Positions 48,800 to 58,135 of a stretch of DNA of 64,000 bases are shown piece by piece. Where the stretch lies: contig CAVSYR010000003.1 in NCBI GenBank assembly GCA_963732225.1, positions 161,321-225,320 on the forward strand. Direction: 5' to 3'. The notes under the pieces are model-generated. The model had not been told where the DNA came from and made no database searches. It worked only from the letters and a program-made list of their open reading frames with translations. The position numbers and the translations under genes are program-made. Origin of the DNA: VRUE01 sp963732225 (GTDB lineage: Bacteria; Actinomycetota; Thermoleophilia; Solirubrobacterales; 70-9). Each line of letters starts with the position of its first letter. Position 1 is the first letter of the stretch.

Positions 48800-49517
48800 C
48801 CAGGTAGGGGTCCTCGGCCGAAGCGCCGGGCTCGGGCAGGGGGGCGCGGAAGTGCACGGTGTAGTCGATTGTCGGCGCCGGCACCGGCCGCTCGAGTCGG
48901 ATGAACGGCGCCGGGAACCAAGCGTCAAGGATCGCCGCGGCCAGCGGTGCATCGAGCAGGCGGGGCTCGCGGGCACGGATCCAGAGGCCGCTGTAGGGGG
49001 CGCCACCGGAGAAGGCCTCCTCGCCCAGGGCCGGCCGCACGCTGTAGTTCTGGAACATCGTCGGCATGCCCGAGACTCGTGCCGGATCGGGTGAGTACAG
49101 CTCCTCTGGAGGCTTGACATCGGGCATTTGCAGCTCCGCGAAACCGCTTGCGTCGAGGTCGTCGGCGAGCACCGCCAGCGCTGTCGCCTGCAGCTTGCCC
49201 TGCTGCTCCATCCGCGCCGAGAGGAAGCTGACGGTGCGGCCCTCGCGCTCGGTTCTCACCGTGATCTCCACCGGGCCGGCGAGCGGCGCACGGGGGAACT
49301 GAACCGTGAGCGAGCGCGGCGCCCGCTCGAGCGCCGCCGCGGCCTGGATCGCCCGCAGGATGACCGCCGCCACGTAGCCGCCGTTGGGGCCGCGCTCGAC
49401 CCACCAGCGCTCGCTCATCTCGGCCCCGAAGCGACCGTCGCCGAGGTCCTGGATTGCGGTGTCGAGGTCGAACGGGTGCACGGCGACCCGCGCATCCTTG
49501 CCGATTGGCTCAAACAC
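48684..49517 (-). CDS. Thioesterase family protein (4HBT/TesB-like)
   Basis: The 277-residue protein has a double hot-dog pattern: RWWVERGPNGGYVAAVILRAI and LTVQFPRAPLAGPVEITVRTEREGRTVSFLSARMEQQGK in the first domain, PTIDYTVHFRAP and GGFFEEDGELWSQDGNLLAQSRQLALL in the second. It is probably an acyl-CoA thioesterase. Starts at GTG 49517. The 3' 116 bp overlap the convergent phosphoesterase gene. Confidence 0.82.
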   Translation of the reverse strand: MFEPIGKDARVAVHPFDLDTAIQDLGDGRFGAEMSERWWVERGPNGGYVAAVILRAIQAAAALERAPRSLTVQFPRAPLAGPVEITVRTEREGRTVSFLSARMEQQGKLQATALAVLADDLDASGFAELQMPDVKPPEELYSPDPARVSGMPTMFQNYSVRPALGEEAFSGGAPYSGLWIRAREPRLLDAPLAAAILDAWFPAPFIRLERPVPAPTIDYTVHFRAPLPEPGASAEDPYLAIFRSGLARGGFFEEDGELWSQDGNLLAQSRQLALLLS

Positions 49518-49522
49518 CGGGC

Positions 49523-51667
49523 CTAGGCCTTACCCGGCTCCGGCTCGTTCAGGCCGGACTCGCTGATCCCGAACCGTTCGTGCAGGCGGCGCAGCGGTTT
49601 CGGTGCCCACCAGTTCCATTTGCCGAGCAGCTCCATCAGCGAGGGCACGAGCAGGGCGCGGACGATGCTGGCGTCGATCAGGACGGCGAGGGCGGTGCCG
49701 ACGCCGTTCTCCTTGATGAAGATGATCTGCGAGGTGGCGAAGGCGAACATCGCGACGGCGAAGAGCAGTGCCGCAGCGGTGACGATGCGCCCGGTGCGCT
49801 CGAGCCCGATCGCGACGCACTCGGAGTCCGAGGCGCCGTTGTCACGCGCCTCCTTGATCCGCGAGAGCAGGAAGACGGCGTAGTCGGTGGAGAGGCCGAA
49901 GGCGACGGCGAAGAGCAGGATCGGCATCGTCTGCTCGATCGCGCCCGGGCTCGAGTAGTTGAGGAAACCCTCGAAGCGGCCGTCCTGGAAGATCAGCACC
50001 AGCAGGCCGAAGACGGCGCTGAGGTTGAGGAAGTTCATCAGCAGCGACTTGATCGGCAGGATCACCGAGCCGGTCATCAGGAAGAGGATCGTCAGCGTCG
50101 CCGCGATGATGATCCCGAGCACGATCGGCAGGTGGCTGGCGAGGCTCGACTGCAGGTCGACGAAGTCGGCGGTCGCGCCGCCGACCAGCGCCGTCGTCCC
50201 CGGCGGTGGCTGCAGGTCGCGGATCTGTTTCACCGTCGTCTGGCTGGCCTCGGATACAAAGGGATGGCTCGAGACCACCTGCAGGCCCGTCACGCCCCCT
50301 TTGAGCCGCAGCGGCGGGTTGACTTCGGCGACGCCCGGCACCCGGCGGACCTGGGCGGCGAACCGCACCGCCGCTTGTGGCCCGCCGCCTTCGACGTCGA
50401 CCCAGATTGGCGTTTCGCGGTAGGGCGGGAATTCGCTGCTGACCGCGTCGTAGGCCTGGCGGGCGCTGGCCGAGGTTGGCAGCACGGTCGGGTCGACGGT
50501 GTCGAACTTGATGTTGAAGAAGGGGATGCCCATGACGATCAGCAGGGCGGCGCTGAGCGTCGCCACCGGCACCGGGCGGCGCATGACGAAGCGCGAGAGG
50601 CGATACCAGAAGCCACTCTCATCGGGTCGCGTGTCGGCCTCGGCGCGGCGCTGCAGGAAGCGTGGTGAGAGCGCGTTGACCCGGTTGCCGAGCAGGGTCA
50701 ACACCGCCGGCAGCACGGTGAGCGAGATCAGCGCCGCGAAGAGGGTCACGAGGGCGCCGCCCAGGCCCATCGAGTAGAGGAAGCGCTGGGGGAAGACGAG
50801 CAGCGAGGCGAGCGCGGCGGCGACGGTCAGCGAAGAGAAGAAGACCGTGCGGCCGGCCGTAGCCAGGACGCGGCGCATCGCCGCCAGCCCAGGTCCGTCC
50901 TTGGCGATCTCCTCGCGGTAGCGGGAGACGATGAAGAGGCTGTAGTCGATTGCCAGCCCCAGCCCCAGCGCCGTGGTCAGGTTGAGGGCGAAGATCGAGA
51001 TCGAGCCGAACTCGCTGGCGATGCGCAGGATGAGGAAGGTGCCGACGATCGCCAGGCCGCCGATCATCAGCGGCAGCGCCGAGGCGACGAGGCTGCGGAA
51101 GAAGAGGAAGGAGAGCAGGAAGAGCAGCGGGAAGGCGAGCATCTCGGCCATCCGCAGGTCTTTCTCGACCTGCTTGTTGACCTGCTCCTGGGCGACCGCG
51201 GCGCCGCCGACGAGCACCCCGGGCTTTTGGGAGAGCTGGTCGGCGATGTCAGCGCCCGTTTCCTGCCACTTCTTGTCGTCGAAGGTCTTCAGCGTGACCG
51301 TGAAGTAGGAGGAGCGGCGATCGTGCGAGACGAAGACGGGGGAGTGGGTGTCGTAGTAGCCGGTGACCGAGCTGACGTCGGGGCGGTGGCGCAGGCTGCG
51401 CTCGAGCGCCTCGACCCGGGCCCGCGAGGAGGGAGCCGCGACCGGGGCGTTCCTGACAATCGCGAACACGGCCGGGATCTTCAGCCCGGCATCGTGCAGC
51501 CGTTCCCGCGCTTCGACCGTCTCGGTGGCGGGGTCGTCGGCGCCGTAGGGGTCGAGGCGGCTGGCGACGCCGCCGCCGATCGCGGCGGCGAGGACGAAGA
51601 AAACGATCGCGAAGAGACCGACACGGCGGGCCTTGCCGTCGGCGAGGCGGGCGAGGGCGTCAAACAT
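49523..51667 (-). CDS. MMPL family RND transporter
   Basis: A 714-residue protein with 11-12 helices in two halves, each with a large external loop. The family signature GLGLAIDYSLFIVSRYREEI and its second copy FGLSTDYAVFLLSRIKEAR carry the Asp-Tyr pairs of the proton relay. Likely exports lipids or lipid-like drugs. Start ATG 51667 follows GAAAGGAGCAG and overlaps the padR stop. Expression should be governed by the PadR protein. Confidence 0.92.
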   Translation of the reverse strand: MFDALARLADGKARRVGLFAIVFFVLAAAIGGGVASRLDPYGADDPATETVEARERLHDAGLKIPAVFAIVRNAPVAAPSSRARVEALERSLRHRPDVSSVTGYYDTHSPVFVSHDRRSSYFTVTLKTFDDKKWQETGADIADQLSQKPGVLVGGAAVAQEQVNKQVEKDLRMAEMLAFPLLFLLSFLFFRSLVASALPLMIGGLAIVGTFLILRIASEFGSISIFALNLTTALGLGLAIDYSLFIVSRYREEIAKDGPGLAAMRRVLATAGRTVFFSSLTVAAALASLLVFPQRFLYSMGLGGALVTLFAALISLTVLPAVLTLLGNRVNALSPRFLQRRAEADTRPDESGFWYRLSRFVMRRPVPVATLSAALLIVMGIPFFNIKFDTVDPTVLPTSASARQAYDAVSSEFPPYRETPIWVDVEGGGPQAAVRFAAQVRRVPGVAEVNPPLRLKGGVTGLQVVSSHPFVSEASQTTVKQIRDLQPPPGTTALVGGATADFVDLQSSLASHLPIVLGIIIAATLTILFLMTGSVILPIKSLLMNFLNLSAVFGLLVLIFQDGRFEGFLNYSSPGAIEQTMPILLFAVAFGLSTDYAVFLLSRIKEARDNGASDSECVAIGLERTGRIVTAAALLFAVAMFAFATSQIIFIKENGVGTALAVLIDASIVRALLVPSLMELLGKWNWWAPKPLRRLHERFGISESGLNEPEPGKA

Positions 51668-52209
51668 CAGCTGCTCCTTTCGGCCTGGGCGGCGGCGTGG
51701 AGGCGTTCCTCCATGCGCTCGCACCAGTCTGCGAACCACTCGTTGAACTCGATTCCCCCCTGCAGCACCATCAGCGAGAAGGGGTCCTTCTCCAAGGTCT
51801 TCGGTTCCATGCCGCGCAGCCGCGCCGCCAGTTCGCGGCGGTGCCCGCGCATCGCCCGCAGGGTCGCCAGCGCGTCCTCCCGCGGCAGGACATCGGCGAA
51901 GAAGAGCTTCAGCAGGCCTTCTTCGCGCATCTCAGAAGTCTGCGGCGGCTGGCGCAGCCAATCCGTGAGCGCCACCATGCCCGCGTCCGTGATCGCGTAA
52001 ACCGTGCGCTTGCGCTCACCGCGAGGCGCATCGACTCCCTCGACCAAACCGGCCTCCGAGAGCCGCTTCAGCTCGGGGTAGATCTGCCCGTAGCTGGCCG
52101 CCCAGAAGAAGCGGGTGGAGCCGTCGACCGCGGCCTTGATCTCGTAGCCCGACCGCGCCTCGCGGCTGACCATGCCGAGGATGACGTAAGCGGTGGGGCT
52201 GAGGTCCAC
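51667..52209 (-). CDS. PadR family transcriptional regulator
   Basis: A 180-residue protein: PadR winged helix (TAYVILGMVSREARSGYEIKAAVDGSTRFFWAASYGQIYPELKRLSEAGLVEG) plus a helical Vir-type C-terminal dimerisation domain. It represses its own promoter and the MMPL pump. Start is GTG 52209. TATCTT (within an operator arm) lies 5 nt upstream, so repressor binding would cover the -10. Confidence 0.93.
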   Translation of the reverse strand: MDLSPTAYVILGMVSREARSGYEIKAAVDGSTRFFWAASYGQIYPELKRLSEAGLVEGVDAPRGERKRTVYAITDAGMVALTDWLRQPPQTSEMREEGLLKLFFADVLPREDALATLRAMRGHRRELAARLRGMEPKTLEKDPFSLMVLQGGIEFNEWFADWCERMEERLHAAAQAERSS

Positions 52210-52213
52210 AGGT

Positions 52214-52240
52214 CAAGATATATCACGCCGATATATCTTG
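52214..52240. promoter_or_regulatory. PadR operator: perfect inverted repeat
   Basis: CAAGATATATC and GATATATCTTG, 11-bp arms with a 5-bp centre, immediately upstream of padR and over its -10. The ATAT-rich half-sites fit PadR operators. Confidence 0.85.
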
Positions 52241-52309
52241 AAAAGTGATTGGCGTCACGTTTCATTCAGAGTGAGCCGGCCTGCTGCGCGCCTGTAGTCT
52301 CCTAGACCC

Positions 52310-52549
52310 ATGCCGATCGACCAGAGCAAGATGGGTCAGGTAGTGACCGCCCAGATGGAGGCGCTGGAAGCCGACTACGGCGAGGACTGCCAGATCGGCG
52401 ACGTCTGCACGATCGTCGAGGTGATCGGCCCGCACGGCTCGCACGTCCGCGTTCGCACCAGCGACATGCGGCCGCACATGGCGCTGGGGCTGATCCGCAT
52501 GGCCGAGCACGCGATGCTCGGCAATCTCGGCGGCGCCGGCGGCGAGTAG
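52310..52549 (+). CDS. Small hypothetical protein
   Basis: A 79-residue acidic protein: helical start (SKMGQVVTAQMEALEADYGEDCQIGDVCTIVEVIG), then a His/Arg-containing strand and a helix (GLIRMAEHAMLG). Two cysteines (DCQIGDVC) could bind metal or pair. Not recognised. TAGTCT ends 9 nt before the ATG. Confidence 0.55.
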   Translation: MPIDQSKMGQVVTAQMEALEADYGEDCQIGDVCTIVEVIGPHGSHVRVRTSDMRPHMALGLIRMAEHAMLGNLGGAGGE

Positions 52550-52567
52550 CGCAGTCGGGAGGGTTCG

Positions 52568-52750
52568 CTAGGCCACGTGCTCGTGGCCCAGCGGTGGCGT
52601 GGGCGCGAGCTGAAGCTGGGGCCCCTGCTCGGCCTCGTCTGCGAGCGCTTCGCTTCGCTTATGAAGCGTCGCCGCCCGGACGAACAGTAGGCCGGCGGCA
52701 ATCGAGAGGGCGAGCCAGAAGATTGCGATTGCGAGGATGATCGTGACCAC
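52568..52750 (-). CDS. Small single-pass membrane protein
   Basis: A 60-residue protein with one N-terminal TM helix (VTIILAIAIFWLALSIAAGLLFV) and a charged cytoplasmic tail ending in Pro/His-rich residues. Start GTG 52750. The downstream and upstream genes do not share obvious function. Confidence 0.5.
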   Translation of the reverse strand: MVTIILAIAIFWLALSIAAGLLFVRAATLHKRSEALADEAEQGPQLQLAPTPPLGHEHVA

Positions 52751-52789
52751 GGTTAGTCTCTTTCTAAGTTGATCAACTAACTCAAGATA

Positions 52790-53890
52790 TCAGTCGGGGC
52801 CCCGGTCGAGCTCGTCGATCAGGGCGCTGACCACGGCTGCATCGAACTGCGTGCCGGCTCCGGCGAGCAACTCTGCGACCGCTCCGTCCTGCGGCATCGC
52901 CTGCCGGTAGGAGCGGTCAGAGGTCATCGCGTGGTAGGCGTCGCAGGTGGCGATGATCATCGCCCCGCGGGGAATCTGCTCGCCGACGAGCCCATCGGGA
53001 TAGCCGCCGCCGTCGACCCGCTCGTGGGCGGAGCGGACCAGTGGCGCGACCGGGGCGAGGAAGGGGATGCGCTCGAGCATGCGGGCGCCGATCGCGGTGT
53101 GGGTGTCCATCTGCTCACGCTCTGCGGCGCTCAGCGGCCCGGCCTTGCGCAGCAGCTCGCCCGGCACGCCGATCTTGCCGACGTCGTGCAGCAGTGCCCC
53201 GTAGCGCAGGCGCTCGAGCTCCGGGCCGGCGATGCCCATGCGCTTGCCCACCTGCACGGCCAGATCGGCGACCTCGTTGGCGTGGTCGGCGGTGTAGGCG
53301 TCCTGCAGCTCGACCGCGTCGGCGAGCACGCCGAGCGTGGTCAGGAAGGCGCCCTCGAGCTCGTCGACCAGCTGGCAGCGGTAGATCGCCGAGCCGAGCT
53401 GGCCGGCGACGATGTGGCCGAGCAGCAGGTCGTTGCCGGTGAAGGCACCCGGTTCCTCCTGCTCGAGGTTGAGCACGCCCCAGACCGTGCCGGCGACGCG
53501 AATCGGCAGCGAGAGCTCCGAGCCGGGGTCGGTGCGGGGATTGCGGTGTAGATAGTCGGAGTCGAGCCGGGTGTCGTTGACCATCGCCGGCTCACCGCTG
53601 CGGGCAACGCGCCCGTTGACGCCGATCTCGACCGGCTGCTCGACGGCGAGGAAGTCCTCGACCTCCTCGGCCAGCGGTCCTGCCCCGGCGACGACCCGCA
53701 GCGAGCCATCGCCGTCGAGGCGCTGGACGACGGCGAGGTAGTAGTCGAAGGACTCGTGCAGCTCGCGCACGGCGATCGTGGCGACGTCGGCGACGCTGTG
53801 CGCGCGGGCGAGCAAGGAGGAGATGCGGCTGGCGACGACGAGGCGTTCGTCGCGGCTGGCGCCCTCGCCAGCGGGCAGCAGCATCGGCAT
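52790..53890 (-). CDS. GAF-HD-GYP phosphodiesterase-like protein
   Basis: The 366-residue protein has an N-terminal GAF-like domain (about 10-165) and an HD-GYP domain (about 175-360): YGALLHDVGKIGVPGELL, HERVDGGGYPDGL and DAYHAMTSDRSYR. Likely degrades c-di-GMP. Start ATG 53890 is chosen because the sequence before it (to 53956) is low-complexity and would run almost to the lysC start; GTG 53911 or 53956 remain possible. It is divergent from lysC. Confidence 0.85.
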   Translation of the reverse strand: MPMLLPAGEGASRDERLVVASRISSLLARAHSVADVATIAVRELHESFDYYLAVVQRLDGDGSLRVVAGAGPLAEEVEDFLAVEQPVEIGVNGRVARSGEPAMVNDTRLDSDYLHRNPRTDPGSELSLPIRVAGTVWGVLNLEQEEPGAFTGNDLLLGHIVAGQLGSAIYRCQLVDELEGAFLTTLGVLADAVELQDAYTADHANEVADLAVQVGKRMGIAGPELERLRYGALLHDVGKIGVPGELLRKAGPLSAAEREQMDTHTAIGARMLERIPFLAPVAPLVRSAHERVDGGGYPDGLVGEQIPRGAMIIATCDAYHAMTSDRSYRQAMPQDGAVAELLAGAGTQFDAAVVSALIDELDRGPD

Positions 53891-53972
53891 TTCGGTCGTG
53901 CTTGGCTCCACGTTGGGGAATCCATCGGTTTTGAGGACGCCTGGCTTTAGGACCACCTATCCTCAGCTTTCT

Positions 53973-55274
<1,302 letters not shown>

Positions 55275-55292
55275 AGCGGCCGGTCAGATGAG

Positions 55293-56333
55293 ATGACGGG
55301 CGACGGTTACAGAGTCGGGGTCTTGGGCGCGACCGGCGCGGTCGGCTCGACCATCCTCGAGATCCTCGCCGAACGCGATTTCCCCGCCGCCGAGGTGGTC
55401 CCCTTCGCTTCCCAGCGCTCCGCCGGCCGCGAGATCGAGTGGGGCGACAAGCTGCTGCATTGCCAGACGCTGAGCCCGGAGACGATCCAGGGCCTCGACG
55501 TCGTCCTCTCCTCCGCCGGCGGCTCGGTCAGCGCCGAGTGGGCGCCGCAGTTGGTCGAGGCCGGGGCGGTCGTCGTCGACAACACCAGCTACTGGCGCAT
55601 GTATGACGAGGTGCCGCTGGTCGTCGCCGGGGTCAATCCCGACGCCGCGGCAGGTCACAAAGGGATCGTCGCCAACCCGAACTGCACGACGATGGTGATG
55701 ATGATGGCGCTGGCGCCGATCCACCGCGCGGTCGGCCTCGAGCGCCTCGTCGTCTCCAGTTACCAGGCGGTCTCCGGCACCGGTCAGCGGGCGATCGAGG
55801 AGCTGCTCGCCCAGTCGCGGGCCTCGCTGGCGGGCGAAGCGGTGCCGCCGCCGCAGATCTACCCGCACCAGATCGCCTTCAACGTGCTGCCCCAGGTCGA
55901 GGTCTTCAAGGACGGCGACGACTACACCACCGAGGAGCGCAAGGTGATGGCCGAGACCCGCAAGATCCTCGGCTTCGGCGATGAGGTGGCGATCTCCGCC
56001 ACCTGCGCCCGCGTGCCGGTGATCAGCGGCCACTCGGAGTCGATCAACGTGCGCACCCGTGAGGACCTCTCGCCCGACGACTGCCGCGCCCTGCTCGCCG
56101 AGGCGCCCGGCGTGATCGTCGTCGACGACCCCGCCAACGGCAAGTACCCGATGGCGCTCGACGCCGCCGGCCGCGACGACGTCCTCGTCGGCCGCATCCG
56201 CCGCGATCCCGACCAGGAGCGCACCCTCAACCTCTGGCTCGCCGGCGACAACCTGCGCAAGGGAGCCGCCACCAACGCGGTACAGGTGGCAGAGCTGCTG
56301 ATCGAGCGGAACCTGCTGAACAGCGGCGAATAG
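55293..56333 (+). CDS. asd: Aspartate-semialdehyde dehydrogenase
   Basis: The 346-residue enzyme has the NADP-binding start (GVLGATGAVGSTILEIL), active-site Cys in NPNCTTMV (~130) and the SSYQAVSGTGQRAIEEL segment. It makes aspartate semialdehyde from the LysC product. Same operon as lysC. Confidence 0.96.
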   Translation: MTGDGYRVGVLGATGAVGSTILEILAERDFPAAEVVPFASQRSAGREIEWGDKLLHCQTLSPETIQGLDVVLSSAGGSVSAEWAPQLVEAGAVVVDNTSYWRMYDEVPLVVAGVNPDAAAGHKGIVANPNCTTMVMMMALAPIHRAVGLERLVVSSYQAVSGTGQRAIEELLAQSRASLAGEAVPPPQIYPHQIAFNVLPQVEVFKDGDDYTTEERKVMAETRKILGFGDEVAISATCARVPVISGHSESINVRTREDLSPDDCRALLAEAPGVIVVDDPANGKYPMALDAAGRDDVLVGRIRRDPDQERTLNLWLAGDNLRKGAATNAVQVAELLIERNLLNSGE

Positions 56334-56339
56334 TCCCTG

Positions 56340-57539
56340 ATGGGCATCAGCTTCGGCGACGGAGTGCTGATCTTCGGTGGGCTGCTGACCCTGGTCGCGG
56401 CGCTCTCGGGAGTGATGAAGGGGACCGTGCTCTCGGCCTCAGTGCTCTCGGTGGCGCTGGGGGTGCTACTCGCGGCGCTCGGCGTCGTCGATATCGACCC
56501 GAAATCGGAGTCGATCGTGCAGCTGGTCGAGCTGGCGCTGATCCTCACCCTCTTCTCCGACGGGATGTTCGTCGAGCGCGAGCTGCTGCAGCGGCATTGG
56601 AGCCCGGTGGCGCGGGCGCTGGCGATCGCGATGCCGATCACGATGGCGCTGCTGGGGCTGGTGGCGAAGGCGCTTTTCCCCGACCTGAGCTGGGCCGAGG
56701 CGCTGCTGCTGGCAGCCGTGCTCTCGCCAACCGATCCGGTCGTCACCTCGGCCGTGGTCACCTCGCGGATCGTGCCGGCTTCGGTCCGCCACACGCTCAA
56801 CCTCGAGTCCGGCCTCAACGACGGCCTCGCCCTGCCCTTCGTCCTCTTCTTCCTCGTCCTCGCCGGCCCCGGCGGCGATCCGGGCGGCGAAGCGGCGAAG
56901 CTGGTCGGCGAGGCGCTCTTCGGTGCCGCCGTCGGCGTCGGCCTCGGCACCCTCGGCGGCCGCCTCCACCACCACCTTCCCGGCGGCGGCATGACCGCGC
57001 GCTACGAGGGGATCTACGCGGTCGGTATCGCCCTCTTTGCCTTCGGCCTCGCTGAAGTGACGATCGGCAACGGGTTGATCGCGGCCTTCGTCTGCGGCAT
57101 CGCGATGGCGGCAACTGAGCGCGACGTGCCCGAGGGCTTCGTCGAGTTCGCCGAGAATGCCAGCGCGATCCTGCAGGTACTGACCTTCTTCGTCTTCGGC
57201 GCCCTGATCGTCGCCACCGGCTTCCACCACAGCATCCCGCCACTGATCCTCTTCGTCGTCTTCGCCCTGATCGTGGCGAGGCCGCTGGCGGTGCTGATCT
57301 CCTTCGTCAAAACCGGCATCCCGCGCCCGCAGAAGCTCTTCATGGCCTGGTTCGGCCCCAAGGGCGTCGCCTCGATGCTCTTCGCCCTCTTCGTGCTCAA
57401 GTCCGACGTCACCGACAGCAACCTGATCTTCGACATCGCCGCAATCGCGATCATCTGCTCGATCGTCGCCCACGGCCTCACCGACACCGTTGGCGCCAAA
57501 TGGCTGGCCCGCCGCGTCGGCCTCGACCGTCCCGGCTAG
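56340..57539 (+). CDS. CPA1-type sodium/proton antiporter
   Basis: The 399-residue membrane protein has about 12 helices, with LFSDGMFVERELLQ near the start and the LSPTDPVVTSAVVTSRIVP segment (unwound helix with the DP/Asp pair) of CPA1 exchangers. ATG is 6 bp after the asd stop, so it may be co-transcribed. It exports Na+ or another cation for H+. Confidence 0.9.
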   Translation: MGISFGDGVLIFGGLLTLVAALSGVMKGTVLSASVLSVALGVLLAALGVVDIDPKSESIVQLVELALILTLFSDGMFVERELLQRHWSPVARALAIAMPITMALLGLVAKALFPDLSWAEALLLAAVLSPTDPVVTSAVVTSRIVPASVRHTLNLESGLNDGLALPFVLFFLVLAGPGGDPGGEAAKLVGEALFGAAVGVGLGTLGGRLHHHLPGGGMTARYEGIYAVGIALFAFGLAEVTIGNGLIAAFVCGIAMAATERDVPEGFVEFAENASAILQVLTFFVFGALIVATGFHHSIPPLILFVVFALIVARPLAVLISFVKTGIPRPQKLFMAWFGPKGVASMLFALFVLKSDVTDSNLIFDIAAIAIICSIVAHGLTDTVGAKWLARRVGLDRPG

Positions 57540-57578
57540 ACCATTTGTCCAGCACACTTCCGCGCGCCACACGTAACA

Positions 57579-57591
57579 TTTTGTCCGCTAG
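57579..57591 (+). promoter_or_regulatory. Shared upstream motif, copy 1
   Basis: TTTTGTCCGCTAG, followed by the TAGCCT hexamer (57590-57595 region) and, 7 nt later, the ATG of a 58-residue membrane protein. A near-identical motif precedes the paralogous gene downstream. Confidence 0.6.
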
Positions 57592-57601
57592 CCTCTCTGC
57601 A

Positions 57602-57778
57602 ATGGAGCAGGCAAGAGCCAACTGGAACGACGACCGCCTCGACCACCTCTCGGCCAAGGTTGATGCGCTGCAACATCGCATGGACGACCGCTTCGACCGA
57701 CTCCAGAACGCGATGATCATCACGCTCGCGAGCATCCTGGCCGCGTTCGGCGGCGCGATCATCGCGATTCGATTCTGA
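57602..57778 (+). CDS. Small coiled-coil membrane protein (copy 1)
   Basis: A 58-residue protein: an N-terminal coiled coil (LDHLSAKVDALQHRMDDRFDRL) and a C-terminal TM helix (MIITLASILAAFGGAIIAIRF). ATG 57602 lies 10 nt after TTTTGTCCGCTAG. It is not recognised as a known family, and the tandem copy has the same build. Confidence 0.7.
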   Translation: MEQARANWNDDRLDHLSAKVDALQHRMDDRFDRLQNAMIITLASILAAFGGAIIAIRF

Positions 57779-57810
57779 AACCAGCCGGCACCCGCCTCCG
57801 GGATGCAATC

Positions 57811-57823
57811 TTTTGTCTGCTAG
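57811..57823 (+). promoter_or_regulatory. Shared upstream motif, copy 2
   Basis: TTTTGTCTGCTAG, 12 of 13 identical to copy 1, overlapping the TAGATT hexamer; a SD-like GAGCAGG follows before the ATG at 57836. Confidence 0.6.
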
Positions 57824-57835
57824 ATTGAGCAGGAC

Positions 57836-58015
57836 ATGGAGGCCTGGGAGGAAGCCAGAATCAACCGCCTCGAGGACCGCATCGATCGGATCGAGCGCAA
57901 GGAATGGGAACGCCGCGACTTCATCCTGCGCCTGATCATGCACGGCCTCTCTGCCGCCACGGTCGCAGTGAGCATCGCCTCAATCGTCCTCAGCATCCTC
58001 CGCGCCACCCACTGA
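57836..58015 (+). CDS. Small coiled-coil membrane protein (copy 2)
   Basis: A 59-residue protein below common gene-calling cut-offs. A charged N-terminal coiled coil (EARINRLEDRIDRIERKEWERRD) is followed by a TM helix (LSAATVAVSIASIVLSIL). It is a rearranged paralogue of the protein encoded 58 bp upstream, sharing layout and the start context. Function is unknown; such tail-anchored small proteins often bind membrane complexes. Confidence 0.65.
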   Translation: MEAWEEARINRLEDRIDRIERKEWERRDFILRLIMHGLSAATVAVSIASIVLSILRATH

Positions 58016-58075
58016 CTCGCCGGGCAGCGAGGCGTCGGCGCAACTTCATAGATTTTCCCTGATTGATAAGGAACT

Positions 58076-58116
58076 CGCCCCGGCAGGGGCGACAATCGCG
58101 CGGCGACTGGCCGCGC
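58076..58116 (+). promoter_or_regulatory. Two hairpins in the leader of the PstS-like gene
   Basis: CGCCCC-GGCA-GGGGCG (58076-58091) and GCGCGGC-GACTG-GCCGCGC (58098-58116) form consecutive stable stems; TTTC follows, then AAAGGGAGAACC before the ATG 58136. The leader may be structured or attenuated. Confidence 0.5.
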
Positions 58117-58135
58117 TTTCTACAAAGGGAGAACC

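Noticed and set aside
53891..53972. Lysine riboswitch upstream of lysC
   Set aside because: The gap is too short and the start looks leaderless; no riboswitch-like structure is visible.
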